Numbered from the stretch's first letter, positions 36,583 through 46,686 are shown. The stretch: 64,000 bases of DNA from Sphingomonas sp. PAMC 26621 (GCF_000251145.1 NZ_AIDW01000003.1:124001-188000), one strand, 5' to 3'. The notes: generated by a model not told the origin, from the letters alone. Made by a program: numbers and translations.

Positions 36583-37472
36583 GTATCGGGATTCTGGCGT
36601 CGAAGGCGGACCGGGGGCTGCTCGATGATCGGCGTGGCACGCGGGTGATGCTGTGGGTGATGGCGATCATGCTGTTCCTGACAGTGCTCGCCGCGGCGCT
36701 TGGGCTCGCGACGCTCGGCGCGGCGGCAGTGCTCGACCGGCAACTCGCGGGGCGGCTGACGGTGCAGATCGTCGCGCCCGCGGAACGTGTGCGGACGCGG
36801 GAGACGCGTGCGGTGCTGGCGGCGCTCCGACGCCTGCCCGAGGTGCGCCGCGTGGTCGCGGTCGATCGCGCACGGCTGGCCGAGATGCTGAGCCCCTGGC
36901 TGGGCGCGGACGGCGCGGACCCCGACCTGCCGATCCCCGCAATGATCGACGTCGACCTGACCGCGGCGACCGCCCCCGCAGCGGCCAGCGTCGCGCGCGC
37001 GGTCCGCGCCGCCGCGCCGAGCGCGCGGATCGACCGGCAGGAAAGCTGGATGACTCCGGTGCGCAACGTGATGGCGATGCTGACCGGGCTGGCGGGCGCG
37101 CTGGTGCTGCTGATGGCGGCGGCGACCGCGGCGGTGGTGATCCTCGCGGCTCGCGCCGGGCTCGACACGCACCGGGACACGATCGCGGTTCTCCACATGC
37201 TGGGGTCGACCGATGTGCAGGTCGCACGGCTGTTCCAGCGGCGGATCGCGCTCGACACGCTGGTCGGCGGCATCCTCGGCATGGCGGTCGCGCTCGGCGC
37301 GGTGGTGCTGGTCGGGGTGCAGCTCGATGCGCTGGGGTCCGATCTGATCGCGGGCCTGACGCTCGGAATGCGCGACTGGGTGCTGCTCGCGTGCCTTCCG
37401 GTCGCCTTCGCGGCGCTGGCGACGCTGTCCGCGCGGGTCGCGGTGCTGGCCGCGTTGAGGCGGGTGTTGTGA
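36579..37472 (+). CDS. ftsX: Cell division protein FtsX
   Basis: 297 residues. One N-terminal helix (VMLWVMAIMLFLTVLAAALGL), a periplasmic domain, then three more helices, matching FtsX topology. DTHRDTIAVLHMLGSTDVQVARLFQRR is the family's cytoplasmic loop. It forms an ABC-type complex with FtsE. The alphaproteobacterial sequence is divergent, so the call leans on order and topology. It is coupled to both neighbours by four-base overlaps. Confidence 0.92.
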   Translation: MSIGILASKADRGLLDDRRGTRVMLWVMAIMLFLTVLAAALGLATLGAAAVLDRQLAGRLTVQIVAPAERVRTRETRAVLAALRRLPEVRRVVAVDRARLAEMLSPWLGADGADPDLPIPAMIDVDLTAATAPAAASVARAVRAAAPSARIDRQESWMTPVRNVMAMLTGLAGALVLLMAAATAAVVILAARAGLDTHRDTIAVLHMLGSTDVQVARLFQRRIALDTLVGGILGMAVALGAVVLVGVQLDALGSDLIAGLTLGMRDWVLLACLPVAFAALATLSARVAVLAALRRVL

Positions 37473-38005
37473 TCTTCCGGCTGATGGTCCTTGCCGGCTT
37501 GTGCTGGATTGGTGGGTTCGGGATCTTTCTCGCCACGCGGCCCCCACCGCTTGAGAACACGCGCACGGACGCGATCGTCGTGCTGACCGGCACGTCGGGC
37601 CGGATCGCGCGCGGCCTCGAGATGCTCGAGGCGCATGCGGCGAAGCGGATGCTGATCAGCGGGGTCGCGCCGCAGGTCCGCCCGCGTGAACTGGCGCACG
37701 AATATAAGGTCAGCCCGCAGGTGTTCGCCTGCTGCATCGATCTTGGCCACGAAGCGGTCGACACGCGCTCCAACGCCGAGGAAACCGCGGACTGGGTGCG
37801 CGAGCACGGCTATCATTCGGTGCGACTGGTGACCTCCGACTGGCATCTGGCGCGTGCGCGGCTCGAACTCGTCAACGCGCTTGGGACGGATGCGACGGTG
37901 ATCGGCGATGGCGTTCCGGGCACACCGAGCTATGCGGTGCTGGTCGGCGAATATAACAAACTCATTTTGCGCCGCGTGGCGCTGCTGATCGGGCAGGCTA
38001 CATGA
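37469..38005 (+). CDS. YdcF family (DUF218) membrane-anchored protein
   Basis: 178 residues from a GTG that overlaps the ftsX stop. One N-terminal helix is followed by TDAIVVLTGTSGRIARGLEML, then EETADWVREHGYHSVRLVTSDWHLARA, the DUF218 signature. Members such as ElyC affect envelope polymer metabolism; the exact role here is unknown. The position between ftsX and plsC supports an envelope function. Confidence 0.9.
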   Translation: MIFRLMVLAGLCWIGGFGIFLATRPPPLENTRTDAIVVLTGTSGRIARGLEMLEAHAAKRMLISGVAPQVRPRELAHEYKVSPQVFACCIDLGHEAVDTRSNAEETADWVREHGYHSVRLVTSDWHLARARLELVNALGTDATVIGDGVPGTPSYAVLVGEYNKLILRRVALLIGQAT

Positions 38006-38709
38006 TCGCAATGCGCAACCTGCTGTTCAAGATCGTCTTCTACGCCGGATCGGTGCCGATCGTACTCACCTCGGTGATTTCCGCGGCGTTCGGCACCAAG
38101 GCGATGATCGCGCACACGCATTTCTGGACGCAGTATCACGGCCTGACCACGCGAACGTTCCTGCGGATCTTCAAGCGGATCGAGGGCGAGCGATTCTATG
38201 ACAGCCCGGTCCTGTACGTCGCCAAGCACCAGGCGATGTACGAGACGCTCGAGCTCGGGCGGATGCTGCGGCATCCCGCGATCGTGATGAAGCAGGAGCT
38301 GGCCGACATCCCGGTGTGGGGCTGGGCGGCGAAGCGCTACGGCGTGATCGTGGTCGATCGCGAGGCGTCAGCGGGCGCGCTGCGGCGAATGCTGCGCGAG
38401 GCGCGCGTTGCGCTGGCGGCGGGGCGCTCGATCCTGATCTTTCCGGAAGGAACGCGCGTCGCCCCGGGCGAGCAGCCGCCGCTCAAGGCGGGGTTCGCGG
38501 GGCTGTACCAGATGCTCAAGATTCCCGTCGTGCCGATCGCGATCGACAGCGGGCTGGTATGGCCGCGCGAGGGGCCGCATCTGCCGGGGACGGTGACGTT
38601 CCGCTTCGGCACGCCGATCCCGCCCGGCCTGCCGCGCGACGAGGCCGAGGCGCGGGTGCATGCGGAGATCAATGCCTTGGAGCGGGATGGCGGCGCGGCG
38701 CGGGGTTGA
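38002..38709 (+). CDS. 1-acyl-sn-glycerol-3-phosphate acyltransferase family protein
   Basis: 235 residues with an N-terminal membrane segment. The PlsC motif I is AKHQAMYET, an HX4E (His76, Glu81) in place of the usual HX4D; the ILIFPEGTR motif is intact, followed by VVPIAIDSG. It would acylate lysophosphatidate in phospholipid synthesis. The acidic residue change is common in sphingomonads. The ATG overlaps the YdcF stop. Confidence 0.9.
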   Translation: MIAMRNLLFKIVFYAGSVPIVLTSVISAAFGTKAMIAHTHFWTQYHGLTTRTFLRIFKRIEGERFYDSPVLYVAKHQAMYETLELGRMLRHPAIVMKQELADIPVWGWAAKRYGVIVVDREASAGALRRMLREARVALAAGRSILIFPEGTRVAPGEQPPLKAGFAGLYQMLKIPVVPIAIDSGLVWPREGPHLPGTVTFRFGTPIPPGLPRDEAEARVHAEINALERDGGAARG

Positions 38710-38750
38710 GACCAGTGGGTCCTGCCCTCTGCTGATCCCGCGCGTGGCCG

Positions 38751-39659
38751 TTACTCGTGCGTCCGCCCGAAATCGGGCGCGGGATCGTCCTGCCCCTGTT
38801 CGATGATCCCACGTCGCACGTCGCGCGTCTTGGAGAACAGGTCGAACAGCTCGTCCCCCTTCCCCCAGCGGATCGCGCGCTGGAGCGCGGTCAGGTCTTC
38901 GGAAAAGCGTTGCAGCATGTCGAGCACCGCCTCGCGGTTCGCGAGGAACACGTCGCGCCACATCGTGGGATCGGACGCCGCGATCCGCGTGAAATCGCGG
39001 AAGCCGCCTGCCGAATATTTGATCACCTCGGACTGGGTCACTTCCTCCATGTCGGATGCGGTTCCGACGATGGTGTAGGCGATCAGATGCGGCAGATGGC
39101 TGGTGATCGCGAGCACGCGGTCGTGATGATCGGGGGCCATCATCTCGATCTCCGCGCCGAGCCGCCGCCAGAACTCGGCAACGCGTTCGACCGCGAGCGG
39201 ATCGGTCCCTTCGGGTGGGGTGATGATGCACCAGCGCTTTTGGAACAGCGTCGCGAACCCGGCTTCCGGGCCGCTCCGCTCGGTCCCGGCGACGGGATGC
39301 GCGGGAACCACCGTTGCGCCGGGGAGCGCCGTGCCGAGCGCCCGCACGACCTCGGCCTTGCAGCTGCCGACGTCGCTGACGATCGCTTCAGCCGGCAGGT
39401 CGGCGGCAAATTCCGTCGCGGCGGCGCCCATCGCGCCGACCGGTACGCACAGGATCACGAGATCGGCGTCGATCACTGCCGCGCCGCCGCTGTCCGCCAC
39501 ATCGTCGAACAGGTCGATCCGCTCCGCGATCGCCCGCACGTCGGGATCGGCGTCATATCCGGTGAGCCGCACCGTCGGCATCGTCGCGCGGACCGCGCGC
39601 GCGATCGACGACCCGATCAAACCGATGCCGATGATGGTGACGCGGGCGAAAGGCAACAT
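38751..39659 (-). CDS. Prephenate/arogenate dehydrogenase
   Basis: 302 residues from ATG 39659; ATG 39671 would add four. The Rossmann loop [17 protein letters not shown] is followed by [12 protein letters not shown] and [22 protein letters not shown], both typical of TyrA/TyrC. It leads to tyrosine. Specificity for prephenate or arogenate is not decided by sequence alone. It is divergent from metX. Confidence 0.92.
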   Translation of the reverse strand: MLPFARVTIIGIGLIGSSIARAVRATMPTVRLTGYDADPDVRAIAERIDLFDDVADSGGAAVIDADLVILCVPVGAMGAAATEFAADLPAEAIVSDVGSCKAEVVRALGTALPGATVVPAHPVAGTERSGPEAGFATLFQKRWCIITPPEGTDPLAVERVAEFWRRLGAEIEMMAPDHHDRVLAITSHLPHLIAYTIVGTASDMEEVTQSEVIKYSAGGFRDFTRIAASDPTMWRDVFLANREAVLDMLQRFSEDLTALQRAIRWGKGDELFDLFSKTRDVRRGIIEQGQDDPAPDFGRTHE

Positions 39660-39755
39660 GGCGCGCGGCATGGCGGATCGATTTGGCGATGGCAAGCAGC
39701 ACCCCGCTTCGCGCGGTGCTTGAACCCGCGTCGCCACGCGCTTATCCGCTCCGAT

Positions 39756-40871
39756 ATGGACGACACGCGCCTTGGGCTTGCCCGCCACGTCACGTTGCCG
39801 GGGCCGTTGCGCCTCGACGGTGGCGCGCTGCTGTCGCCGGTCGAGATCGCGTACGAAACCTATGGCGCACTCAACGCCGATCGCTCGAACGCAATCCTGA
39901 TCTGCCACGCACTGACCGGTGACCAGCACGTCGCCTCGCGGCACCCCGTCACGGGCAAGCCCGGCTGGTGGGAGCGGATGGTCGGTCCGGGCAAGCCGGT
40001 CGATCCGACGCGGCATTTCATCATCTGTTCGAACGTGCTGGGCAGTTGCATGGGGTCGTCGGGGCCCGCGACCGTCAATCCCGCGACCGGCGTTCCGTGG
40101 GGGATGAGCTTCCCGGTCATCACGATCCGCGACATGGTGCGGGCGCAGGCGATGCTGCTCGATCACCTCGGGATCGAGACGCTCGCGGCAGCGGTCGGCG
40201 GGTCGATGGGCGGGATGCAGACGTTGAGCTGGCCCGCGACCTTCCCCAACCGGGTGCGCGCGGTCGTCATCATCGCCTCCACCGCGCGGCATACCGCGCA
40301 GAACATCGCCTTCCACGAAGTCGGGCGCCAGGCGGTGATGGCCGACCCGAAATGGCGCGAGGGGGCCTATTATGCGGAGGCCGATCCGCCCGCCGCGGGG
40401 CTCGCGGTCGCGCGGATGGCGGCGCATATCACCTATTTGTCCGAGGCCGGCCTCACCGCCAAGTTCGGGCGGCGCTTGCAGGCGCGCGACGCCAAGAGCT
40501 TCGGGTTCGACGCCGATTTCCAGATCGAAAGCTATCTACGGCACCAGGGGATCAGCTTCGTCGACCGGTTCGACGCCAATTCCTATCTCTACATCACCCG
40601 CGCGATGGATTATTTCGATCTGGCGGAGGAACATGGCGGGCATCTCGCCAACGCCTTCCGTGCCACCAGGGCGCGCTTCTGCCTCGTCAGCTTCGATACC
40701 GACTGGCTGTACCCGACCGCGGAATCGCGCGCGATCGTCCATGCGCTCAACGCCGCGGGTGCGCCGGTCAGCTTCGTCGAGCTGTCGAGCCCGTTCGGGC
40801 ATGACGCGTTCCTGCTGGAGGCGCCCGAGTTGAACCGCGTCGTCGATGGTTTCCTGAAGGCTGGCGCATGA
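39756..40871 (+). CDS. metXA: Homoserine O-acetyltransferase
   Basis: 371 residues of the alpha/beta hydrolase fold. The nucleophile is Ser150 in [14 protein letters not shown]. It also has [17 protein letters not shown] and a C-terminal triad region (FDTDWLYPT, then [11 protein letters not shown]). It acetylates homoserine, or succinylates it in some members, as the first committed step to methionine. The ATG overlaps nothing upstream; its stop overlaps the GNAT start. Confidence 0.95.
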   Translation: MDDTRLGLARHVTLPGPLRLDGGALLSPVEIAYETYGALNADRSNAILICHALTGDQHVASRHPVTGKPGWWERMVGPGKPVDPTRHFIICSNVLGSCMGSSGPATVNPATGVPWGMSFPVITIRDMVRAQAMLLDHLGIETLAAAVGGSMGGMQTLSWPATFPNRVRAVVIIASTARHTAQNIAFHEVGRQAVMADPKWREGAYYAEADPPAAGLAVARMAAHITYLSEAGLTAKFGRRLQARDAKSFGFDADFQIESYLRHQGISFVDRFDANSYLYITRAMDYFDLAEEHGGHLANAFRATRARFCLVSFDTDWLYPTAESRAIVHALNAAGAPVSFVELSSPFGHDAFLLEAPELNRVVDGFLKAGA

Positions 40872-41305
40872 CCGAAATTGTTCTGTCCGACGACCGCTCG
40901 TTGTTGCAGATCGACACGATCCACGGATGGCTCGCGTCGAGCTACTGGTCGCCGGGGATCGCGCGCGAAACGGTCGAACGCGCGATCGCGGGGTCGCATG
41001 CGCTCGGCGCTTACCGTGGCGCCACGCAGGTCGGCTTCGCGCGGATGATCACGGATCATGCAACCTTCGCGTGGCTGGCCGACGTCTGGGTCGATGAGGC
41101 CGGACGCGGCCAGGGGCTGGGGCGGCGGATGGTGTCCTGGTTTCTGGACCGGCCCGATTATGCCGGGCTGCGCCGCATCGCGCTGGGCACGCTCGATGCG
41201 CATGGCGTGTACGCGAAACTCGGCTTCCACCCGTTGATCCGGCCCGAGCGCTTCATGGAGCGTCTGTCGGCTCAGGCCGAAGCGATGCTGCGGGCGCCCC
41301 AATGA
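40868..41305 (+). CDS. GNAT family N-acetyltransferase
   Basis: 145 residues. The acetyl-CoA-binding loop is [18 protein letters not shown], preceded by [12 protein letters not shown], and it ends in a beta strand with YAKLGFHPL, the standard GNAT order. The substrate is unknown. It overlaps metX and metW by four bases each, so it is made with the methionine genes. That placement is the only hint of its role. Confidence 0.9.
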   Translation: MTEIVLSDDRSLLQIDTIHGWLASSYWSPGIARETVERAIAGSHALGAYRGATQVGFARMITDHATFAWLADVWVDEAGRGQGLGRRMVSWFLDRPDYAGLRRIALGTLDAHGVYAKLGFHPLIRPERFMERLSAQAEAMLRAPQ

Positions 41306-41934
41306 CGCTCCGCCCCGATCTCGCGATCATCGCCGACCGGATCGAACCCGGTGCACGCGTGCTTGACGTCGGGTGCGGCGATGGTGCGCTGATGGCGGCG
41401 CTGCGCGATACCAAGCACGTCGACGCGCGCGGGCTTGAACTCGATGCGGGCAATGTCGCTGCGGCGGTGTCGCGTGGACTGTCGGTGATCCAGGGCGATG
41501 CCGATATCGAGCTCGCCGATTATCCGGACGCGAGTTTCGATTACGCGATCCTCAGCCAGACTCTCCAGACCGCGCGTCGGCCCGATGTCGTGCTCGACCA
41601 TCTGTTGCGGATCGGCCAGCGCGCGTTCGTGTCCTTCCCGAACTTCGCACATTGGGGGGTGCGGTTGTCGCTGCTGTGGGGCGGGCGGATGCCGGTGACG
41701 CGGCTGCTCCCCGAACAATGGTTCGACACGCCTAACATCCATCACGTCACGATCGACGATTTTCGGGCCTTCGTCAAAGCGCGTGGCATCGCGGTAGAGG
41801 GTGCGTGGTTCCTGTCGGGCGACAAGCAGACGACTTCCGCAGCCGCGAACTTCCGCGCCGAACATGCTGTATTCCTGCTACGTCCTCGCGAATTAAAGGA
41901 ACCAAAGCGTTCGCCACAGGGTTCGAAGCATTAA
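41302..41934 (+). CDS. metW: Methionine biosynthesis protein MetW
   Basis: 210 residues. The SAM-methyltransferase-like loop RVLDVGCGDGALMAAL is followed by YAILSQTLQTARRPD and the MetW marker VSFPNFAHWGVRLSLLWGGR. MetW cooperates with MetX in homoserine acetylation in alphaproteobacteria. It is in the same operon as metX, one gene apart. Confidence 0.95.
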   Translation: MTLRPDLAIIADRIEPGARVLDVGCGDGALMAALRDTKHVDARGLELDAGNVAAAVSRGLSVIQGDADIELADYPDASFDYAILSQTLQTARRPDVVLDHLLRIGQRAFVSFPNFAHWGVRLSLLWGGRMPVTRLLPEQWFDTPNIHHVTIDDFRAFVKARGIAVEGAWFLSGDKQTTSAAANFRAEHAVFLLRPRELKEPKRSPQGSKH

Positions 41935-41962
41935 CTTACATTACGTAGATAGTGTTTACCCT

Positions 41963-42361
41963 ATGTCTGTGCCAACCGCCTTGATCGTAGAAGACGAGAT
42001 TTTCGTCGCGCTCGACCTCGAGCGGATCCTGATCGACGCCGGCTATGCGGTGAAGGCGATCGCGGCGGACAAGCTCGGCGCGCTCGATGCTGCGCAGGAT
42101 TGCAGCTTCGCGCTGGTCGACATCAACCTTCGCGACGGGGCGACCGGTCCCGAACTCGCGCGTATGCTGGCCGACGAATTCGGGCTCAAGGTCGTGTTCG
42201 TCACCGCCAATCCGGGTCAGATCGCCCACCCGAGCGGCGCGGTCGGCTATGTCCGCAAACCGTTCAGCGAATCCGCGATCCTGACAGCTGCCGCCGTCGC
42301 CACCGCCCGCGATCGTGGCCCCCTTGAGGCGACCAACGGCGATTTCGTCCTGCTCGTTTGA
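41963..42361 (+). CDS. Single-domain response regulator (receiver)
   Basis: 132 residues, one receiver domain with no output domain. The phosphoacceptor is Asp53 (ALVDINLRDG), with Thr81 and Lys99 (GYVRKPFS) completing the site and an acidic pair (EDE) at the start. It runs tail-to-tail with an HWE histidine kinase gene, three bases apart, so pairing with that kinase is plausible but inferred. ATG 41963 has no clear SD. Confidence 0.88.
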   Translation: MSVPTALIVEDEIFVALDLERILIDAGYAVKAIAADKLGALDAAQDCSFALVDINLRDGATGPELARMLADEFGLKVVFVTANPGQIAHPSGAVGYVRKPFSESAILTAAAVATARDRGPLEATNGDFVLLV

Positions 42362-42364
42362 CGC

Positions 42365-43888
42365 TCAACCGCGACTGAGCGCGGCTTTTGAAACCTCGAC
42401 GACGACTCGCAAGCCATCCGCGGCCCAATCGTGGGCAACCTTGCCACCCAGTTGGCGGCTCGCGCTAAGGTCGATCAGCTGTGCTCCAAAGCCAGTGCTC
42501 TCGGGCTGCTCGACCGCCGGACCACCCTGCTCCTCCCAGATCAGCATGATCTCGTCGCCGTCGACGATGCTCGTCACGGTCACTGCCCCGGTATCGTTCG
42601 ACAGCGCGCCATATTTGGTCGCGTTGGTGGCAAGCTCATGGAACAGTAACGCAAGCGGCGTGGCGGACCGGTCGTCGATCGCCACGTCGGTGCCACCGAC
42701 ATGTAGCCGCGACGCGTTGGTCGACTGATAGGGCAGGAACAGCGCGTCGAGCAGGCCGTGCAGGCTCGTTTGTTCGGCCTGGGGCCGCGACTGCGCGCTG
42801 TGCGGGCGAACGAAATCATGCGCACGACCGAGCGCGGTGACGCGGTGGCGGAGATCCTCTGCGATACCCTTGAATTCGGGATGCGCGCGCGCCGCGAAGG
42901 TGATCAGCCCGGAAATCACCGCGAAGATATTCTTGATCCGGTGGCTCAGTTCCTGCGCGATGACCTCGCGCTCCTCGCTCGCCAGTTTCTGCTCGTGAAT
43001 GTCGGTGCAGGTGCCGATCCAGCGCGTGACCGCCCCGCTCGTATCCGTCATCGGCAGCGCACGACCAAGCGTCCAGCGGTAGGTGCCGTCGCGGTGGCGA
43101 AGGCGATATTCGATCTGATAGGGGGTGCCGGTGGCGAGCGAATGCCGCCACACGCCCCACGCGCGCTCCTGATCCTCGGGGTGGAAGATGTCGTTCCAGC
43201 CGTCGCCATCGGTCGAACCCGGTGCCGTTCCGGTGAATTCATACCAGCGCGCGTTGTAATAATCGTGGAAGCCGTCGGGCAGCGTCGACCACACCATCTG
43301 CGGCATGCTGTCCGCGAGCACGCGGAAACGCCCTTCGCTGTCCGCGATCGTTGCGCGCGAGATCGCGCTGGTGCGGCTGTCGCTCAGGCGGTTGAGCACG
43401 TCGGCAGCGAGGACCCGGAGGCCCTGCCGCTGGAACGGCGTGAGCCCGGCGCGGGGGGTCCGGTCGATGATGCAGAGCGAGCCCAGCGGGATCCCGTCTT
43501 GGCTGACCAGCGGGACGCCCGCGTAGAAACGGATGCCCATCTCGCCGGTAACGAGGGGATTGGTCGCAAAGCGCGGGTCGAGCCGGGCGTCTGGCACGAC
43601 CATGATGTCGTCGCCAAGCATCGCATAGGCGCAGAACGAAGTCTCGCGCGGGGTCTCGCTCGGCTCGAGCCCGGTGCGGGACAGGAACGTCTGTCGGCTC
43701 GCCTCGACGATGCTGACCAGCGAAATCGGCGCCTCGCAGAGCGCTGCCGCAAAATCGGTGATCGTCCGAAGCGCCGCGTCGTCGCGCAGCGTCTCGATCT
43801 CATGCTCGGCGATCGCCGCCGCGCGGACCGCCTCATCGACGCGCCAGCCGTTGCCGATCGGCGCGTCGGTAGAGAGGGCATTTATCAT
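42365..43888 (-). CDS. GAF-PAS HWE-type sensor histidine kinase
   Basis: 507 residues. An N-terminal GAF domain (about 25-170) is followed by a PAS domain (about 188-305, VWSTLPDGFHDYYNARWYEF), then the HWE kinase core: ELSHRIKNIFAVI phosphoacceptor box, FHELATNATKYGAL N box, and WEEQGGP (the WxE feature). No membrane helix is seen, so it is cytoplasmic. The ligand of the GAF/PAS sensors is unknown. HWE kinases often sense light or redox, or work in general stress relays. Confidence 0.9.
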   Translation of the reverse strand: MINALSTDAPIGNGWRVDEAVRAAAIAEHEIETLRDDAALRTITDFAAALCEAPISLVSIVEASRQTFLSRTGLEPSETPRETSFCAYAMLGDDIMVVPDARLDPRFATNPLVTGEMGIRFYAGVPLVSQDGIPLGSLCIIDRTPRAGLTPFQRQGLRVLAADVLNRLSDSRTSAISRATIADSEGRFRVLADSMPQMVWSTLPDGFHDYYNARWYEFTGTAPGSTDGDGWNDIFHPEDQERAWGVWRHSLATGTPYQIEYRLRHRDGTYRWTLGRALPMTDTSGAVTRWIGTCTDIHEQKLASEEREVIAQELSHRIKNIFAVISGLITFAARAHPEFKGIAEDLRHRVTALGRAHDFVRPHSAQSRPQAEQTSLHGLLDALFLPYQSTNASRLHVGGTDVAIDDRSATPLALLFHELATNATKYGALSNDTGAVTVTSIVDGDEIMLIWEEQGGPAVEQPESTGFGAQLIDLSASRQLGGKVAHDWAADGLRVVVEVSKAALSRG

Positions 43889-43920
43889 CGGTTAAGCTAA
43901 CGCCACAGAACAGGTTCGGT

Positions 43921-44487
43921 TCAGAACGGGACGTCGTCGTCGAGGTCGTCCGCAAAACCGCCGCGCGCCGCGCCGCCGGCGGGCGGGCCGCCCCGGCTCG
44001 CGCCACCGCGATTGCCACCGCCGCCGCCGCCGTAGCCGCCACCGCCGCCCGAACCGCCGCCGAAGTCATCGCCGCCGCCGAAATCGTCACGGCCACCACC
44101 GCCGCCGCCGCCGCCGGCACCGCCGCCCGAGCCCGGCGCGCCGTCGAGCATCGTCAGCACGCCGTTGAAGCCCTGCAGCACGATCTCGGTCGAATAGCGG
44201 TCCTGGCCCTGTGCGTCCTGCCATTTACGCGTCTTGAGGGCGCCCTCGATATAGACCTTCGAGCCCTTGCGGAGATAGCGCTCGGCGACGCCCCCCAGCG
44301 CCTCGTTGAAGATCGCGACCGAATGCCACTCGGTCTGTTCCTTGCGCTCGCCGCTGTTCTTGTCCTTCCAGCTCTCCGACGTGGCGATGCGCAGGTTCAC
44401 GACCTTGCCGCCGTTCTGGAAGCTCTTGCTTTCGGGATCGCGGCCAAGATTGCCGACGATGATCACCTTGTTGACGCTGCCCGCCAT
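43921..44487 (-). CDS. ssb: Single-stranded DNA-binding protein
   Basis: 188 residues. The OB fold starts [17 protein letters not shown] and continues with [15 protein letters not shown] long Gly/Asp-rich linker, visible as GC-rich glycine codons, leads to the acidic tip DDDVPF that recruits repair proteins. Start ATG 44487 is chosen because upstream in-frame residues do not match SSB. It binds ssDNA at replication and repair sites. Confidence 0.96.
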   Translation of the reverse strand: MAGSVNKVIIVGNLGRDPESKSFQNGGKVVNLRIATSESWKDKNSGERKEQTEWHSVAIFNEALGGVAERYLRKGSKVYIEGALKTRKWQDAQGQDRYSTEIVLQGFNGVLTMLDGAPGSGGGAGGGGGGGGRDDFGGGDDFGGGSGGGGGYGGGGGGNRGGASRGGPPAGGAARGGFADDLDDDVPF

Positions 44488-44515
44488 AGTCTCAAGTCCC
44501 GCTGCTGTGGGGCCG

Positions 44516-46377
44516 TTACAGCCCGAATCCGATTGCCGCCCAATAAGTGGCACCCGCAGCGATGTAGGCGAGCGTGAACAAATAGCCAACCATGAAGGCA
44601 GGCCACTTCCATCCGTTGGTCTCGCGGCGGGTCACTGCGATGGTCGAGATGCACTGCGGCGCGAACACGAACCACATCAGGAAAGCGAGCGCGGTCGGCA
44701 GACTCCAGCGCGTATGGAGCGTCTGCGTCATCTTCGCTTCGCTCTGCTCGCCCGCGGTATCAATGGCATAGACCGTGCCCAGCGCTGCCACCGCGACCTC
44801 GCGCGCCGCCATCGCCGGGATCAGCGCGAGCACGATGTCGCGGTTGAAGCCGATCGGGCGGAACGCGGGCTCGATCCCGTTGGCGATCCGCCCGGCGATC
44901 GAATAGTTGACCGCCGAGACCGGGCTGCCTTCGGGGGGCTTGGGGAAGCTCAGCAGCGCCCACAGGATGATCGTCGTGAAGGCGATCGTCGTGCCCGCAC
45001 GCTTGAGGAAGATTTCGGCCCGGCTCCACAGCCCGATCGCGAGATCGCGCGCGCGCGGCATCTGATATTTGGGCATCTCCATCATGAAGCCCGAGGATTC
45101 GCCCTTGGTCACCGTGCTGCGCAGCACCAGCGCGACGACGAACGCGCCGACCACCCCCATGATGTAAAGCCCGAGCATCACCAGCCCCTGCAACCCGACG
45201 AACGGCAGCACGCGCACGTTGGGGATCAGCGCGCCGATCACCAGCGTATAGACCGGCAGCCGCGCCGAGCAGGTCATCAGCGGCGCGACGAGGATCGTGG
45301 TCAGCCGGTCCTTCTCGTCCTCGATCGTGCGCGTCGACATGATTCCCGGCACCGCACAGGCGAAGCTCGACAGCAGCGGAATGAACGCGCGACCCGACAG
45401 CCCGACGCTCGCCATCACCCGGTCCATCAGGAAGGCAGCGCGGACCATGTAACCGCTCGCCTCGAGCACCAGGATGAAGAAGAACATGATCAGGATCTGC
45501 GGCAGGAACTTCACCACCGCGCCGACGCCCGCGATCATCCCGTCGGTGATCAGCGAGCGCAGCATCGAATCGGGCATCACGTCCTTGACCAATCCCGACA
45601 CCCAGTCGAACCCGGCGGCAATCGCATCCGCGGGCGCGGCACCCGCGAAGAACACCGCCTGGAACATCGCGAACAGGATGACGAACAGCAGTACCAGCCC
45701 GAAGACCGGGTGGAGCGCGACCGAATCGAAAGCATTGCCCCAGCGGCGCGCCGGGGCTTCCGCAACGGTCGCCGCGGTCGCGATTTTGCGCGCGCGGCGT
45801 TGCAGGGTGACGATGTCCTCGCCGATCGCATGGTTGCTCGGGCGCAGCCGGATCGCGGCATCGGCGTCGACAATGCCGCCGAGCAGCGTCTTGAGTCCTC
45901 GAGCCCGCGCCGCCGCACCGCGACGGTGGGGACGACCGGCACCCCCAGTTCCTCGGACAGCTTCTTGGGGTCGAGCGTCAGCCCGTCGCGCTCCGCGAGA
46001 TCGAACATGTTGAGCGCGACCACCACGGGGAGGCCGAGCGCGATCAGTTGGAGCGTGAAGCGGAGATGGTTGTCGAGATTGGACGCATCCACGACCACGA
46101 CCAGTGCATCGGGCAGCCGCTCGCCTGCTTGCGTGCCGGTGACGACGTCGCGCGTGACGCGCTCGTCGGGGCTCGACGGTTCGAGGCTGTATGCGCCGGG
46201 GAGATCGACCAGATCGACGACCCGACCATCGGGCAATGCGAGTCGTCCGGAATGCCGCTCCACCGTGACACCTGGGTAATTACCGACTTTCTGGCGTGCG
46301 CCGGTCAGTGCGTTGAACAACGCGCTCTTGCCGGCATTGGGATTGCCGACCAGCGCCACGAGGGGCGTGGCGGTCAT
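44516..46377 (-). pseudogene. feoB: Ferrous iron transporter FeoB, split by a -1 frameshift
   Basis: The N-terminal G domain from ATG 46377 has GNPNAGKSALFNALTG, VGNYPGVTVE, DLPGAYSL and NMFD. After RRRGLED, at about 45895, the frame breaks; one added base restores LKTLLGGIVDADAAIRL and joins the membrane part, which ends AAIGFGL at 44516. The repaired protein would be 620 residues, normal for FeoB. The membrane domain contains FFFILVLEASGYMVRAAFLMD and SSFACAVPGIM. FeoB imports Fe2+ across the inner membrane. If the indel is real, the transporter is truncated. Confidence 0.9.
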
Positions 46378-46391
46378 CGTTGTGGGGTCAC

Positions 46392-46664
46392 TTATTGCGT
46401 GACGGGGGATACGAAGATCGTGCTGGCAACGGCGCGGCGCAGGGCGACGGTCATGCGGCCGATCCGGCATGCGATCGGCCCTTTGCCGAGACTGGCACGA
46501 TGGAGCACTTCGATCCCGACGCCTTCGTCGAACCCGAGTTCGCGCAACCGGCGCGCTTCGGGGGTCGACAGATGCGCCCAGTCGATCGCGGCAACTGTCG
46601 CGATCTGCCGGTGCGGCAGCGATTCGAGGCTCAAGGGCAGCTTCACGGGATTGGACATATCCAT
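46392..46664 (-). CDS. feoA: FeoA family protein
   Basis: 90 residues (ATG 46664; ATG 46658 also fits). An SH3-like fold with LRELGFDEGVGIEVLHRASL and GPIACRIGRMTVALRRAVAS, the FeoA pattern. FeoA is a small cytoplasmic partner of FeoB in ferrous iron import. It ends 14 bases before feoB and has a Fur-like site just upstream, supporting one iron-controlled operon. Confidence 0.92.
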   Translation of the reverse strand: MDMSNPVKLPLSLESLPHRQIATVAAIDWAHLSTPEARRLRELGFDEGVGIEVLHRASLGKGPIACRIGRMTVALRRAVASTIFVSPVTQ

Positions 46665-46667
46665 GAT

Positions 46668-46686
46668 GCGACTGATTATCAATAAC
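46668..46686 (+). promoter_or_regulatory. Fur-like operator upstream of feoAB
   Basis: GCGACTGATTATCAATAAC matches 14 of 19 positions of the classic Fur box, with the core TGATTATCA intact. It lies just upstream of the feoA start codon on the minus strand. Sphingomonads may use a Fur or Irr-type protein; which one binds is unknown. Confidence 0.55.

Noticed and set aside
38757..39755. An in-frame extension of metX through the tyrA-like gene.
   Set aside because: metX homology begins at 39756; the extension is antisense to a real dehydrogenase gene.
39672..39755. A possible SAM riboswitch before metX because of a hairpin (39693-39722).
   Set aside because: The arms pair only with a bulge and no SAM-II or SAH consensus core is visible.
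43960..44140. GC-rich tandem repeat in ssb.
   Set aside because: It is the glycine-rich linker of SSB, coded by GGC/GGT runs, not a separate repeat element.
44306..46279. A 657-codon open frame antisense to feoB and ssb.
   Set aside because: Histidine/arginine/glutamate-rich shadow; feoB motifs read cleanly on the other strand.
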